The notes: generated by a model from the sequence alone, not told the origin. Shown: positions 45,955-55,382, counted from the first letter of the stretch. The stretch is DNA of 64,000 nucleotides from Rhizobium aethiopicum (GCF_900094625.1 NZ_FMAJ01000001.1:744001-808000), one strand, 5' to 3'. Numbers and translations are program-made.

Positions 45955-48612
45955 ATGACGACAGAGGTCAAGACCACCTGTCCCTATTGTGGCGTCGGCT
46001 GCGGCGTTGTCGCCACAGTCGATGAGGCAGGCGCAGTGAGCGTCAAGGGTGATCCCGAGCATCCGTCGAATTTCGGCCGGCTCTGCTCGAAGGGGTCGGC
46101 GCTCGCCGAAACCATCGATCTCGACGGCCGGCTTCTCTACCCCGAAATATCAGGGGAAAGGAGCGGCTGGGACGAGGCGCTTGATCTCGTTGCCCGGCGT
46201 TTTTCCGAAGCGATCGCCGAACATGGGCCGGATTCGGTTGCCTTCTACGTCTCCGGCCAGTTGCTGACCGAAGACTATTACATCGCCAATAAGCTGATGA
46301 AGGGCTTCATTGGCTCGGCCAACATCGACACCAATTCCAGGCTCTGCATGTCCTCGTCCGTCGCGGGACATCGTCGTGCCTTCGGCGCCGATACGGTTCC
46401 GGGAACCTATGAGGACATCGAACTCGCCGACTTGGTGGTCCTGACCGGTTCCAACCTTGCCTGGTGCCATCCCGTCATCTACCAGCGGCTTGCCGCAGCA
46501 AAGGCGGCGCGGCCAAACATGCGTATCGTGGTTATCGATCCGCGCCGGACGATGACATGCGACATCGCCGACCTGCACTTGGCAATCCGGCCGGACAGCG
46601 ACGTCGCGCTGTTCATGGGGCTGCTTGCGCATCTTGCGACGAGCCCGGCGATAGACCAGAACTATATCGCCGCTCATACGGAAGGTTTCGGCGACGCTTT
46701 CGCGGCCGCAACAGCGGTTGATTTCAACGATCTCCTGGAACGGACTGGCCTGCCGGCCATGCAGATCAGGGAGTTTTTCCGCCTATTCGAGATAACGGAG
46801 AAAGTCGTCACCTGCTACAGCCAGGGCGTCAACCAATCCTCCTCCGGCACCGACAAGGTCAACGCCATCCTCAACTGCCATCTGGCGACCGGCCGCATCG
46901 GCCGCTCCGGCATGGGACCGTTCTCACTGACCGGCCAGCCGAACGCCATGGGCGGGCGCGAGGTCGGCGGCCTCGCCAATATGCTCGCCGCCCATATGGC
47001 GATCGAGAATCCGCAAGACCGCGACCGCGTGCAACGCTTCTGGAAGTCTCCGGTCATCGCCGCACAACCCGGCCTGAAGGCCGTCGACATGTTCCGCGCC
47101 GTGGCCGACGGGCGCATCAAGGCGCTCTGGGTCATGGCGACCAATCCCGTCGTTTCGATGCCGGACGCCGACAGCGTCGAACGCGCGATCGCGGCCTGTC
47201 CCTTCGTCGTCGTGTCCGACATCCTGAAAGAGACGGATACGACCAGGCACGCGCATGTGCTTCTGCCCTCGCTTGGCTGGGGCGAGAAGAACGGCACCGT
47301 CACCAATTCCGAACGGCGGATTTCCAGGCAGCGGCCGTTTCTTGACGTTCCGGGCGATGCCAGGGCCGATTGGTGGCAGCTTGCGGAGGTCGGACGCCGT
47401 ATGGGATTCGGCGCCGCCTTCGACTTGGATGCGCCGGCCGAAATCTTCGCGGAGCATGCAGCGCTTTCGGCCTTCGAAAACAATGGCAGCCGCGATTTCG
47501 ACATCGGTGCGCGCGCCGGCATCAGCGGCGACGCTTATGATGCGCTATTACCTTTTCAATGGCCGCAACCGGCAGGGACAGCCCCCGGCATTACCCGGTT
47601 CTTCGCCGAAGGCGGCTTCTTCCATCCCGATGGCAAGGCGCGTTTTGTTGCAGTGAAACCGCCGGCAACCGATCGCACCAATGCCGATTTCCCCTTCACC
47701 CTCAACACAGGGCGCATCCGCGATCAGTGGCATACGATGACACGGACCGGAAAAAGCGCCCGGCTCTCCGCCCACATCGCCGAGCCCTTTGCCGAGATCC
47801 ATCCGCGCGATGCGATCGAGAGCGGTATATCAAGCGCCGGTCTCGTCGAGATTGAAAGCCCCCACGGCAAGGCGATCGTGCGGGCGCTCGTGACCGACCG
47901 GCAAGCGCGCGGCGGCATCTTCGCGCCGATGCACTGGAACGACCAGTTCGCGGCAAAAGCGCGGATCGACGCCGTGGTCGCGCCGATCACCGATCCGCTG
48001 TCCGGCCAGCCGGCGTCGAAGAACGTTGCCGTCGCGGTCCGGCCCTTCGGCGCCACCCATTACGGTTTCGCCGTGTCGGCCGTAAAACCTGCCACGCCCG
48101 ACGCCGACTATTGGGCGCTGGCGAAAGCTGTCGGCGGCTGGAGGCTGGAGCTTGCTTTCAGCGAACCGGTCGAAGACTGGGTCGCCTGGTGCCGGACGGT
48201 TTTCGCCATTCCGGCCGAGATCGAACCACTCGGTTACGCCGACCGCCAGTCCGGGGACCTCAGGCTCGCCTTTTTCGATGGCGAGACCCTGCTTGCCGCA
48301 CTGTTCCTCGCCCGCGAGCCGGTTGCCGTCGCCAGAAACTGGGCGATCTCGCAACTCACCGCCGCGCATGGCGACCTCAGGAAACGCTTTGCGCTGGTCG
48401 CAGGTCGCCCCGGCGCCGGCCGGCCGGATCCGGGTGCCACCGTCTGCTCCTGCTTCAGCGTAGGGGTCAATCAAATCGCTGCCGCCGTGCGTGGCGGATG
48501 CCACAGCGTCGAGGCGGTCGGCAAGGAAACGAGCGCCGGCACCAATTGTGGCTCCTGCCGCAGCGAAATCGGCAGGATCATCGATCGCTGCCTGGCCGCA
48601 GCGGCGGAGTGA
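45955..48612 (+). CDS. nasA: Assimilatory nitrate reductase catalytic subunit
   Basis: Molybdenum (bis-MGD) enzyme reducing nitrate to nitrite in the cytoplasm. It has 885 residues; ATG at 45955 immediately follows the nirD stop. N-terminal [4Fe-4S] cysteines: Cys9, Cys12, Cys16 and Cys44 (CPYCGVGC and LCSKG). Molybdopterin-domain features such as GSNLAWCHPVIYQRLAAAK and SLTGQPNAMGGREVGGLANM follow, and a C-terminal dinucleotide-binding domain. The last ~55 residues add a BFD-like [2Fe-2S] site (CSCFSVG, then CGSC), an electron entry point found in a subset of Nas enzymes. No Tat signal, as expected. Confidence 0.95.
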   Translation: MTTEVKTTCPYCGVGCGVVATVDEAGAVSVKGDPEHPSNFGRLCSKGSALAETIDLDGRLLYPEISGERSGWDEALDLVARRFSEAIAEHGPDSVAFYVSGQLLTEDYYIANKLMKGFIGSANIDTNSRLCMSSSVAGHRRAFGADTVPGTYEDIELADLVVLTGSNLAWCHPVIYQRLAAAKAARPNMRIVVIDPRRTMTCDIADLHLAIRPDSDVALFMGLLAHLATSPAIDQNYIAAHTEGFGDAFAAATAVDFNDLLERTGLPAMQIREFFRLFEITEKVVTCYSQGVNQSSSGTDKVNAILNCHLATGRIGRSGMGPFSLTGQPNAMGGREVGGLANMLAAHMAIENPQDRDRVQRFWKSPVIAAQPGLKAVDMFRAVADGRIKALWVMATNPVVSMPDADSVERAIAACPFVVVSDILKETDTTRHAHVLLPSLGWGEKNGTVTNSERRISRQRPFLDVPGDARADWWQLAEVGRRMGFGAAFDLDAPAEIFAEHAALSAFENNGSRDFDIGARAGISGDAYDALLPFQWPQPAGTAPGITRFFAEGGFFHPDGKARFVAVKPPATDRTNADFPFTLNTGRIRDQWHTMTRTGKSARLSAHIAEPFAEIHPRDAIESGISSAGLVEIESPHGKAIVRALVTDRQARGGIFAPMHWNDQFAAKARIDAVVAPITDPLSGQPASKNVAVAVRPFGATHYGFAVSAVKPATPDADYWALAKAVGGWRLELAFSEPVEDWVAWCRTVFAIPAEIEPLGYADRQSGDLRLAFFDGETLLAALFLAREPVAVARNWAISQLTAAHGDLRKRFALVAGRPGAGRPDPGATVCSCFSVGVNQIAAAVRGGCHSVEAVGKETSAGTNCGSCRSEIGRIIDRCLAAAAE

Positions 48613-48653
48613 ACGCGCAGAGGCAAACGACGCGGATGCGAGCGGCTCGCGTG

Positions 48654-49328
48654 TCAGACCGCGTTCGGGACGACGAGCATTTTGTAGTCGGCTGAGATGC
48701 GGACCGAGATTTCGTCATAGGAAGAGATCGTCGGATGCGGCGTCTCCACCTTAGCATGATGTGTTGCCGTCACGACCATGACATCGGCGCCCGCCCCCTC
48801 GCCGGCCTTGATGCCGGCTGCGACATCCTCGAACACCAGACAATCCTGCGTGCTGACACCGAGGCGTTCGGCACCGAGAATATAACATTGCGGATCGGGT
48901 TTGCCGACCGTCACGTCCTCCGCCGTCACCATGAATTTCGGCAGCGGCAGGCCAGCCGCTTCCAGCCGGCGGCGGGCAAGACGTAACGGCGAAGAAGTGA
49001 CGATCGCCCAGCGATCCGGCGGCAACGAACTGAGGAAAGAGGCTGCGCCCGGAATGGCAACGACATCGCCGACATCGGCGATTTCGGCCTCGGTCACCAG
49101 CCTTGCCTCGTGTTCGGGATCGACGCCCGGCAGGTTCAGCCGGGTGATCGTGTCAATGCCGCGCGATCCGTGCATCTTCGGCAGGAAGGCAGCGACATCG
49201 AGCCCATGGCGTCTTGCCCATTCGCTCCAAACACGCTCGGCGGCGAGGATCGAATTGAGGATGGTACCGTCCATATCGAAGAGGAAGGCGGATAGGGCTT
49301 CTCGAAGCCACGGGGCATCGGCGTGCAC
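48654..49328 (-). CDS. HAD-family phosphatase (phosphoglucomutase/sugar-phosphatase type)
   Basis: About 224 residues if GTG at 49328 is the start; the frame is open to 49571 and the ATG at 49421 is an alternative, but none has a clear ribosome site. HAD motif I FLFDMDGTILN (nucleophile Asp), motif II VTSSP, motif III GKPDPQCY, motif IV FEDVAAGIKA are all present, with the cap domain between I and II. Substrate unknown; similarity is to sugar-phosphate phosphatases. Convergent with nasA. Confidence 0.82.
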   Translation of the reverse strand: MHADAPWLREALSAFLFDMDGTILNSILAAERVWSEWARRHGLDVAAFLPKMHGSRGIDTITRLNLPGVDPEHEARLVTEAEIADVGDVVAIPGAASFLSSLPPDRWAIVTSSPLRLARRRLEAAGLPLPKFMVTAEDVTVGKPDPQCYILGAERLGVSTQDCLVFEDVAAGIKAGEGAGADVMVVTATHHAKVETPHPTISSYDEISVRISADYKMLVVPNAV

Positions 49329-49585
49329 AAGGGCGGATCTCGTTAGGAGGCGTGTGAGATGGGTGTTGCTGTCGCCGATGAAACGGCAAATCGCTGCGTT
49401 TTGCAAGTCTCGGAAGGACATCGACGCTGCACAGTTTGCGAGACTTGAGAAGGCCACCGTCCCCGAGGTAGCGATCAAATCGGTGCAAGGTTCGCGTGCA
49501 GGTTTTTCAAAAATCTCGGAACAATGGTTCCTTGAGGTGGTTACCAAGAGGTCATCCATGATGCAAATCAAAGGAGGATATCCTC

Positions 49586-49912
49586 ATGACCAAATCCCTT
49601 ATCGCCGCTTCGCTGCTCGCGATCGGCATGGCGTCGTCAGCCTTTGCCCAGTCGAATCCGGATCCCATCGGACCGACGAATGGCGGCTCGACCGATCCAA
49701 CTTCGGGCAACTATTCTTCCGATTACACCAACAGTGACAACGGTATGCGTCCGGTCCAGGTCGCGCCCGTCGATCCGACCACGACACAGAGCATCGGCCG
49801 GCCGCAGACGATGGAATGCGCCGGAATGCCGCAGCAGGGGTCCGGTGTCGACACGCGCGGCGGTCAGAGCGGCGCATCGATCAGCGAAGCCTGCCGCGAA
49901 TACGACAACTGA
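49586..49912 (+). CDS. Small secreted protein
   Basis: 108 residues from ATG at 49586, with AAAGGAGG about 8 nt upstream. A Sec signal peptide (about 1-22, cleavage after AFA) is followed by a polar Asn/Ser/Thr/Pro-rich body and a C-terminal part with two Cys (MECAGMPQQ and EACREYDN). Probably periplasmic or secreted. No family recognised; same style as the secreted protein at 32118. Confidence 0.7.
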   Translation: MTKSLIAASLLAIGMASSAFAQSNPDPIGPTNGGSTDPTSGNYSSDYTNSDNGMRPVQVAPVDPTTTQSIGRPQTMECAGMPQQGSGVDTRGGQSGASISEACREYDN

Positions 49913-49964
49913 GCAGGCAATCGCCACCTTCCAAACACATCGCGCGAAAGCGCGCCACGCTCGG

Positions 49965-49990
49965 AAAAGGCCGGCCTACGCCGGCCTTTT
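49965..49990 (+). terminator. Terminator of the secreted-protein gene
   Basis: Perfect 11-bp arms AAAAGGCCGGC/GCCGGCCTTTT around a 4-nt loop with T-run. Confidence 0.88.
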
Positions 49991-50125
49991 TCATGTTGCG
50001 GCAGCGATGAAAACACCCTGCGGTGATAATCACCCGGCGCGCACGCCGGCAATCGCCGGCCCGGCCGGCTTGCGGATGCGGCGGAATAACATTAGCGTTC
50101 AAAGTGCAACGGCCGGAGGCCGCCC

Positions 50126-50499
50126 CGAGAAGCTGGCGGCAAGGCTGGCCTGCAAATCATCACCATTCGGCCCGAAGAGCCTTCGATCAGTATCGCAGCA
50201 ATCCCGACTTCATCCAGAAATACGTCTTTCCCGGCGGCATGCTGCCGACGCGCAATCATCTGGCCAAGCTCGCCAGCAAGGTTGACCTGTCACTGGTCAG
50301 GGACTTTGGCTTCGGGCTCGACTACGCCCGCACGCTTGCCGAATGGCGCGAGCGCTTCCGCTCGGTCTGGGAACGTATCCGCTCGATGGGTTTCGACGAG
50401 CGCTTCAAGCGGCTCTGGGAATTCTATCTATTTTACTGCGAGGCCGGCTTCCGCGCCTGTAATGTCGATGTGCGCCAGGTCGTGTTCTCGCGCCGTTGA
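50126..50499 (+). pseudogene. Cyclopropane-fatty-acid synthase remnant (5'-truncated, frameshifted)
   Basis: The last ~100 residues match the C-terminal region of cyclopropane-fatty-acyl-phospholipid synthase: FDQYRSNPDFIQKYVFPGG, then LDYARTLAEWRERF, GFDERFKRLWEFYLFYCEAG and a DV.QV end. Just upstream, a second frame carries the preceding family segment (AGLQIITIRPE), so a frameshift near 50185 separates them. No SAM-binding half is found further upstream. It is therefore a relic. It ends exactly where the convergent SDR gene ends (50499/50500). Confidence 0.78.
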
Positions 50500-51333
50500 T
50501 CATTCCGCAGGGTGGGGTGTCGCCGGGTGGCGACCAGCCAGCGGAGGCCGTTGTCGCCAGCCGGTCACACGGTTCACCAGTGGGAAGTAGGCGCCATAAG
50601 GGAGCAGACGCGCCAGCTTCATCATCGTGGTGGAGCGCCTGGGGAAAGCGATCTCGAAAGCCTGCGATTTCAGCCCGGCGGCAACCTGGCGGGCGGCCTC
50701 CGCGGCCGACATCGGCGTCAGCATGGGAAAGGCGTTCGTCCCCGTTGCCGACGTATCAACGAAACCCGGGCTGACGAGCTGAATGCGGATGCCCATCTTG
50801 TCGAGGTCGAATTTGAGGCTTTCGGCCATGTTGATCAAAGCCGCCTTAGTGGCGCCATAGGCAGCCCCCGCCGGCAGGCCGCCATAGCCGGTGACGCAGG
50901 AGACGATGGCAATCTGTCCCTGCCCTTTCGCCTTCATATGGCGGATGGCCGGCAACAGACAGTTGACGACGCCCGACAGATTGACGGCAAAGCTCTTTTC
51001 GAAATCGGCGCGGTCCAGCTCCTCGGCATGAACAGGCAGGCAGACGCCGGCATTGAGGATCGCCATGCCCAGCGTGCCATGCTCATATTCGATGGACGCC
51101 AGGACATGTTCCATGTCCTCGGCATCGCTGACGTCACCGTCGAGAACGATAATGCTGCCGGAAAGGCCGCTGGCTTCGCCCTGCAGCTCGACCAGCTTTT
51201 CGTGGCTTCTGGCGGTGACGGCGACCTTGTATCCTTCGTCGGCAAGCTTCAACGCAAGGGCCCGGCCGATGCCGGAGCTCGCGCCCGAGATCCAGACGAT
51301 TCCATGTTCGGGACGGGCGATGAAATCACGCAT
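50500..51333 (-). CDS. Short-chain dehydrogenase/reductase
   Basis: 277-residue SDR: cofactor motif GASSGIG at 17-23, NAG at 94-96, catalytic Tyr159-xxx-Lys163 (YGATK) and a family C-terminus with RRSTTMMKLARLLP. Similar SDRs accompany chrR and cyclopropane synthase genes in photooxidative-stress loci of alphaproteobacteria; both partners are broken here. The gene itself looks intact. ATG at 51333. Confidence 0.88.
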   Translation of the reverse strand: MRDFIARPEHGIVWISGASSGIGRALALKLADEGYKVAVTARSHEKLVELQGEASGLSGSIIVLDGDVSDAEDMEHVLASIEYEHGTLGMAILNAGVCLPVHAEELDRADFEKSFAVNLSGVVNCLLPAIRHMKAKGQGQIAIVSCVTGYGGLPAGAAYGATKAALINMAESLKFDLDKMGIRIQLVSPGFVDTSATGTNAFPMLTPMSAAEAARQVAAGLKSQAFEIAFPRRSTTMMKLARLLPYGAYFPLVNRVTGWRQRPPLAGRHPATPHPAE

Positions 51334-51429
51334 GACATGTTCCTCCGGCTCTGCCTGACCACCACGAAAACAGGTCCGGAAGTTTTTGCGTCTCCCGGAT
51401 TTATGCCTCTATCACACCATTGTGGCTGC

Positions 51430-51815
51430 TTTCAGCCGATCAGGTCGCCAATCATCTGACGGAAGGAGCCGGTCAGCCGGATCGCCGGCATTTTGGGGTC
51501 TCCTGGCCGGCTGCGGCTCAGAGTCCGGAGAGGCGGAGGAAGAGACTGCCGCAAGCCGCCGCTCGTGGTCGGCAATGGCTGTTTCCGACGTGCTTTCCAG
51601 CGCCTCTCCGGGCAGCAGTTTCGAGGGCGTTCACCCCCGCAATTGTCCGGCTGCATTTCGAGATGGGAGCGGACGAGCACCCGCGCCGGATCGGGCAAGG
51701 AGCCGGCAACGTATTGCGCCATCAATGCGGCGGTTGTGTCGATCTGCTCTTGAAACCATATCGGTTTCGGCCACGCCCTGCTGTCGCGCTGCGTTATCGT
51801 TTTCTCTTCATCCAT
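51430..51815 (-). pseudogene. ChrR-type anti-sigma factor remnant (frameshifted)
   Basis: From about 51815 the minus strand reads TTAALMAQYVAGSLPDPARVL, then RSHLEMQPDN, the N-terminal anti-sigma domain style of ChrR. A frameshift near 51665 moves the continuation (VNALETAA) into another frame; a further one gives ERRLAAVSSSASPDSEP, then ARRPQNAGDP, the usual linker before the cupin domain. The cupin half is absent. No adjacent ECF sigma gene is present. Upstream of the intact SDR on the same strand. Confidence 0.65.
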
Positions 51816-51997
51816 ACGGGGAAAGTCAATCTTCGGATCACCGCGGCGCGATGGACTCGCGGTCATGCGCCATTTCCGGCTAGGAAAGCGAAATTTTATC
51901 GTGGCCGCCAGGGGCATGGAATAGCATTTCTTGCCAACACAGCCTTGTGAAGGGAAAAGACCGTTCTTAAAGTAAGAGTTCGAAAGAGGCAGATTCC

Positions 51998-53035
51998 ATG
52001 ACCTTCCATCCCTCCGTCCTCGATGCCATCGGCAATACGCCCCTGATCAAACTCAAGGGCGCCTCGGCGGCAACCGGCTGCACCATTCTCGGCAAGGCAG
52101 AGTTCCTGAACCCAGGCCAGTCGGTCAAGGACCGTGCCGCGCTCTACATCATCCGCGACGCGGAGCGGAAGGGGCTGCTTCGGCCCGGCGGCGTCATCGT
52201 CGAAGGCACGGCCGGCAATACCGGCATCGGGCTGACGCTGGTCGCCAAGGCGCTCGGCTACCGCACCGTCATCGTCATTCCGGAAACGCAGAGCCAGGAA
52301 AAGAAGGACGCGCTGAAACTGCTCGGCGCCGAGCTTGTCGAAGTACCGGCCGTTCCCTACAAGAACCCGAACAACTACGTGAAAGTGTCCGGGCGTCTCG
52401 CCGAGCAAATGGCGAAGAGCGAGCCGAACGGCGCGATCTGGGCGAACCAGTTCGACAACGTTTCCAACCGGCAGGCGCATGTCGAAACGACCGCACCGGA
52501 AATCTGGAAAGACACCGAGGGCAACATCGACGGCTTTATCTGCTCCGTCGGCTCCGGCGGCACGCTGGCGGGTGTCGCCGCCGGCCTCAAGGCTTTCAAG
52601 CCGGACGTCAAGATCGGTATTGCCGATCCTGACGGCGCCGCGCTCTACGAGTTTTATCAGAACGGGACACTGAAATCCGAGGGATCCTCGATCACGGAGG
52701 GAATCGGCCAGGGCCGCATCACCGCCAATCTCGAGGGTTTCACGCCCGATTATACCTATCGAATTTCCGATGCCGAAGCTCTTCCCTATCTTTTCGACCT
52801 CGTCGAAAACGAGGGGCTCTGCCTCGGTGGCTCAACAGCGATCAACATTGCCGGGGCGGTCAATCTCGCCCGGGATCTCGGACCCGGTCACACGGTGGTG
52901 ACAATCCTCTGCGACTACGGCAACCGTTATCAGTCGAAGCTCTTCAATCCGGATTTCCTGAGGTCGAAGGGACTGCCCGTTCCGGGGTGGATGGCTGGTT
53001 CGTCCGACATACACGTCCCCTACGAGCCCGTGTGA
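51998..53035 (+). CDS. cysK: Cysteine synthase A (O-acetylserine sulfhydrylase)
   Basis: PLP enzyme making cysteine from O-acetylserine and sulfide. It has 345 residues: PLP lysine Lys44 in NPGQSVKDRAA, substrate loop EGTAGNTGIG at 69-78, and phosphate loop GSGGTLAG. The C-terminal end is longer than in E. coli CysK, as in the rhizobial form. ATG at 51998. First gene of the cysK-alaX-sseA-GNAT run. Confidence 0.92.
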   Translation: MTFHPSVLDAIGNTPLIKLKGASAATGCTILGKAEFLNPGQSVKDRAALYIIRDAERKGLLRPGGVIVEGTAGNTGIGLTLVAKALGYRTVIVIPETQSQEKKDALKLLGAELVEVPAVPYKNPNNYVKVSGRLAEQMAKSEPNGAIWANQFDNVSNRQAHVETTAPEIWKDTEGNIDGFICSVGSGGTLAGVAAGLKAFKPDVKIGIADPDGAALYEFYQNGTLKSEGSSITEGIGQGRITANLEGFTPDYTYRISDAEALPYLFDLVENEGLCLGGSTAINIAGAVNLARDLGPGHTVVTILCDYGNRYQSKLFNPDFLRSKGLPVPGWMAGSSDIHVPYEPV

Positions 53036-53040
53036 GACTC

Positions 53041-53778
53041 ATGCCCGTCAATGCCCTCTATCGCGACGACTTCTATCTCTCGACATGCGAGGCGGTCGTC
53101 ACCGCCATTCATGACGACGGGGGCATCGAGCTCAACCAGACCTGCTTTTATGCCACATCGGGCGGCCAGCCTGGTGACATCGGTCAGCTTGAACGCGCCG
53201 ACGGCACGAAGATCGCACTCGGCCAGACGAAACACGGCAGCAGCAAGGATATCATCATCCATGTGCCGCTCGTAAACGAGCCCCGGCCGGAGGTCGGCGA
53301 GGCGCTGGTGTTGCATGTCGATTGGCCGCGGCGCTACCGGCTGATGCGCATGCACACGGCCTGCCACCTGCTGTCGGTCATCTGCTCCTATCCGATCACC
53401 GGGGCTGCCGTCGGCGAGGAGGAAAGCCGCGTCGATTTCGACATGGGCGAGACGATCGACAAGGACGAAGTAACGGCCAAGCTGATGGAATTGGTCGGGC
53501 AGAACCATCCGGTCTACTTGCAATGGATTACCGACGACGAGCTTGCGGCCAATCCCGACATCGTCAAATCGAAGAACGTGCGCCCTCCGATCGGTCTCGG
53601 TCGGGTCAGCCTCGTCTGCATCGGCGAGAACTCCTCGATTGACAGCCAGCCCTGCGGCGGCACACATGTCTCGGAGACGCAGGAAGTCGGCCAGATCCAT
53701 ATCGCCAAGATCGAAAAGAAGGGCAAGGAGAACCGGCGCTTCCGCATCCGCTTCGGCACGCCCGGCGAAGAAGCCTGA
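53041..53778 (+). CDS. alaX: Alanyl-tRNA editing protein AlaX
   Basis: Trans-editing enzyme that hydrolyses Ser- (or Gly-) mischarged tRNA-Ala. ATG at 53041, 5 bp after the cysK stop, gives 245 residues; a longer frame overlaps cysK. Zinc ligands: His105 and His109 (HTACH), Cys205 and His209 (CGGTH). The SGGQPGD motif (40-46) is that of the AlaRS second additional domain. Coexpression with cysK suggests a link to Ser/Cys levels. Confidence 0.9.
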   Translation: MPVNALYRDDFYLSTCEAVVTAIHDDGGIELNQTCFYATSGGQPGDIGQLERADGTKIALGQTKHGSSKDIIIHVPLVNEPRPEVGEALVLHVDWPRRYRLMRMHTACHLLSVICSYPITGAAVGEEESRVDFDMGETIDKDEVTAKLMELVGQNHPVYLQWITDDELAANPDIVKSKNVRPPIGLGRVSLVCIGENSSIDSQPCGGTHVSETQEVGQIHIAKIEKKGKENRRFRIRFGTPGEEA

Positions 53779-53792
53779 CAGGGGAGACCAGA

Positions 53793-54662
53793 ATGACTGA
53801 GAGCAAGAGCCGTTTCGTCGTCTCGGCCGAATGGCTGCAGGCCGAACTCGGCAAGCCGGATCTGCGCGTGCTGGACGCCTCCTTCTATCTGCCGGCGCAG
53901 AAGCGCGACGCGGATGCCGAATATGCGGCCGGCCATATTCCCGGCGCCATCCGCTTCGACCAGGACAAGATCGCCGACCACTCGACGTCTTTGCCTCACA
54001 CGATCCCCTCGCCCGATTACTTCGCCGCAGAAGTCGGCAAGCTCGGCATCAGCGAGAACGACCGCATCGTCGTCTATGACGGCATCGGGCTGTTCGCCTC
54101 GCCGCGCGTCTGGTGGCTGTTCCGGGTGATGGGCGCGAAGAACGTATTCGTGCTCGATGGCGGTCTGGACGGCTGGAGGGCCGAGGGCCGTCCGCTCGAA
54201 ACAGCGGCCCCCAACTATGCGCCGACGACCTTCACGCCACACTTCGACGAGAGCCGCGTCGTGACGCTCGATACCATGCGCGACATCGTCTCGAGCGGTG
54301 CGATGCAGATCGCCGATGCCCGCAGTGCCGGCCGCTTCGCCGCTACAGAAGCCGAGCCGCGTGCTGGCATGCGCTCCGGCCATATGCCCGGCGCTCGCAG
54401 CCTGCCCTCCGGCGTCTTCGCCAGTCACGGTCGGTTCAAGTCGCTGGCCGACCTCAGGCAGACGATAGAAGAGGCCGGGATCGATCTCTCCAAGCCGGTC
54501 GTCACCTCCTGCGGCTCGGGAATCACGGCTGCGATCATCACGCTGGCGCTGGAGTCGCTCGGCCATCACGACAACAAGCTTTATGACGGTTCATGGAGCG
54601 AATGGGGCAGCCGTGACGATACGCCTGTTGTCACCGGTCCGCCGACGCCGGTCAAAGCCTGA
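53793..54662 (+). CDS. sseA: 3-mercaptopyruvate sulfurtransferase
   Basis: Tandem rhodanese enzyme transferring sulfur from mercaptopyruvate or thiosulfate. It has 289 residues: inactive N-terminal rhodanese (about 10-140) and active C-terminal rhodanese with catalytic Cys240 in SCGSGIT, the CG(S/T)G(V/I)T loop of mercaptopyruvate enzymes. ATG at 53793, 14 bp after alaX. The operon cysK-alaX-sseA has a sulfur/cysteine theme. Confidence 0.92.
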   Translation: MTESKSRFVVSAEWLQAELGKPDLRVLDASFYLPAQKRDADAEYAAGHIPGAIRFDQDKIADHSTSLPHTIPSPDYFAAEVGKLGISENDRIVVYDGIGLFASPRVWWLFRVMGAKNVFVLDGGLDGWRAEGRPLETAAPNYAPTTFTPHFDESRVVTLDTMRDIVSSGAMQIADARSAGRFAATEAEPRAGMRSGHMPGARSLPSGVFASHGRFKSLADLRQTIEEAGIDLSKPVVTSCGSGITAAIITLALESLGHHDNKLYDGSWSEWGSRDDTPVVTGPPTPVKA

Positions 54663-54667
54663 CCACC

Positions 54668-55228
54668 ATGGGAAAGACGCCCGATTCGCTCAAGGCCCAT
54701 ATCACCCGGCTCGAAATGACGACGGCGCCGAAGGCGAGCATGCCTGTGCCCGTCAACATCCAGACGGCGATCATGCGCGCGCCTGGCATACCGCTGCCTT
54801 TCTACCGCTATCTCTACCGGCAGGTGGGCGCGCGCTGGCAGTGGGTGGACCGGCTGCGCATGAGCGACGAGCAGCTTGCAGAAACCCTGAACGACAAACG
54901 CAACAATATCAGCGTCCTCTACGTGAACGGCGCACCGGCAGGCTTCTACGAATATTTCTGCGAGGACGAGGATACGATCGAGCTCAGCCACTTCGGCTTG
55001 ATCGAGCACGCGCTCGGCCTCGGCATCGGCAAATGGTTCCTGCTGCAGGCGCTCTACGCCATCTGGGCCCTCAATCCGAAACGCGTCACCACGACTACCA
55101 ACAATCTCGACCATCCGCGCGCGCTGCAACTCTACCAAATGTTCGGCTTCTCCCCGGTTTCGACCGGCACCGGTATTGTGCGGCCGCTGAGTGACAAGGA
55201 GCTTCTGGAGCTTGCGCGGAAAAGCTGA
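54668..55228 (+). CDS. GNAT-family N-acetyltransferase
   Basis: 186 residues. Acetyl-CoA site visible as GLIEHALGLGIGKWFLLQAL (about 117-136), then TNNLDHPRALQLYQMFGF, typical of GNAT motif B. ATG at 54668, 5 bp after sseA, so probably in the same transcript. The acceptor is unknown. Confidence 0.85.
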   Translation: MGKTPDSLKAHITRLEMTTAPKASMPVPVNIQTAIMRAPGIPLPFYRYLYRQVGARWQWVDRLRMSDEQLAETLNDKRNNISVLYVNGAPAGFYEYFCEDEDTIELSHFGLIEHALGLGIGKWFLLQALYAIWALNPKRVTTTTNNLDHPRALQLYQMFGFSPVSTGTGIVRPLSDKELLELARKS

Positions 55229-55382
55229 GGGTTGCTTCCGACGGTCGGCGTCATGCTGACAGTGGCTGTCAGCAGCGGTGTAGATAATCCGGAAGCCGCC
55301 GGTTTCTAGCCGGTCGCCATCTCACCGGAAAGCCTCGCTATAGTTGGGCTTCAATCCATATCCGATCGGAGCAGGTCCCGAG

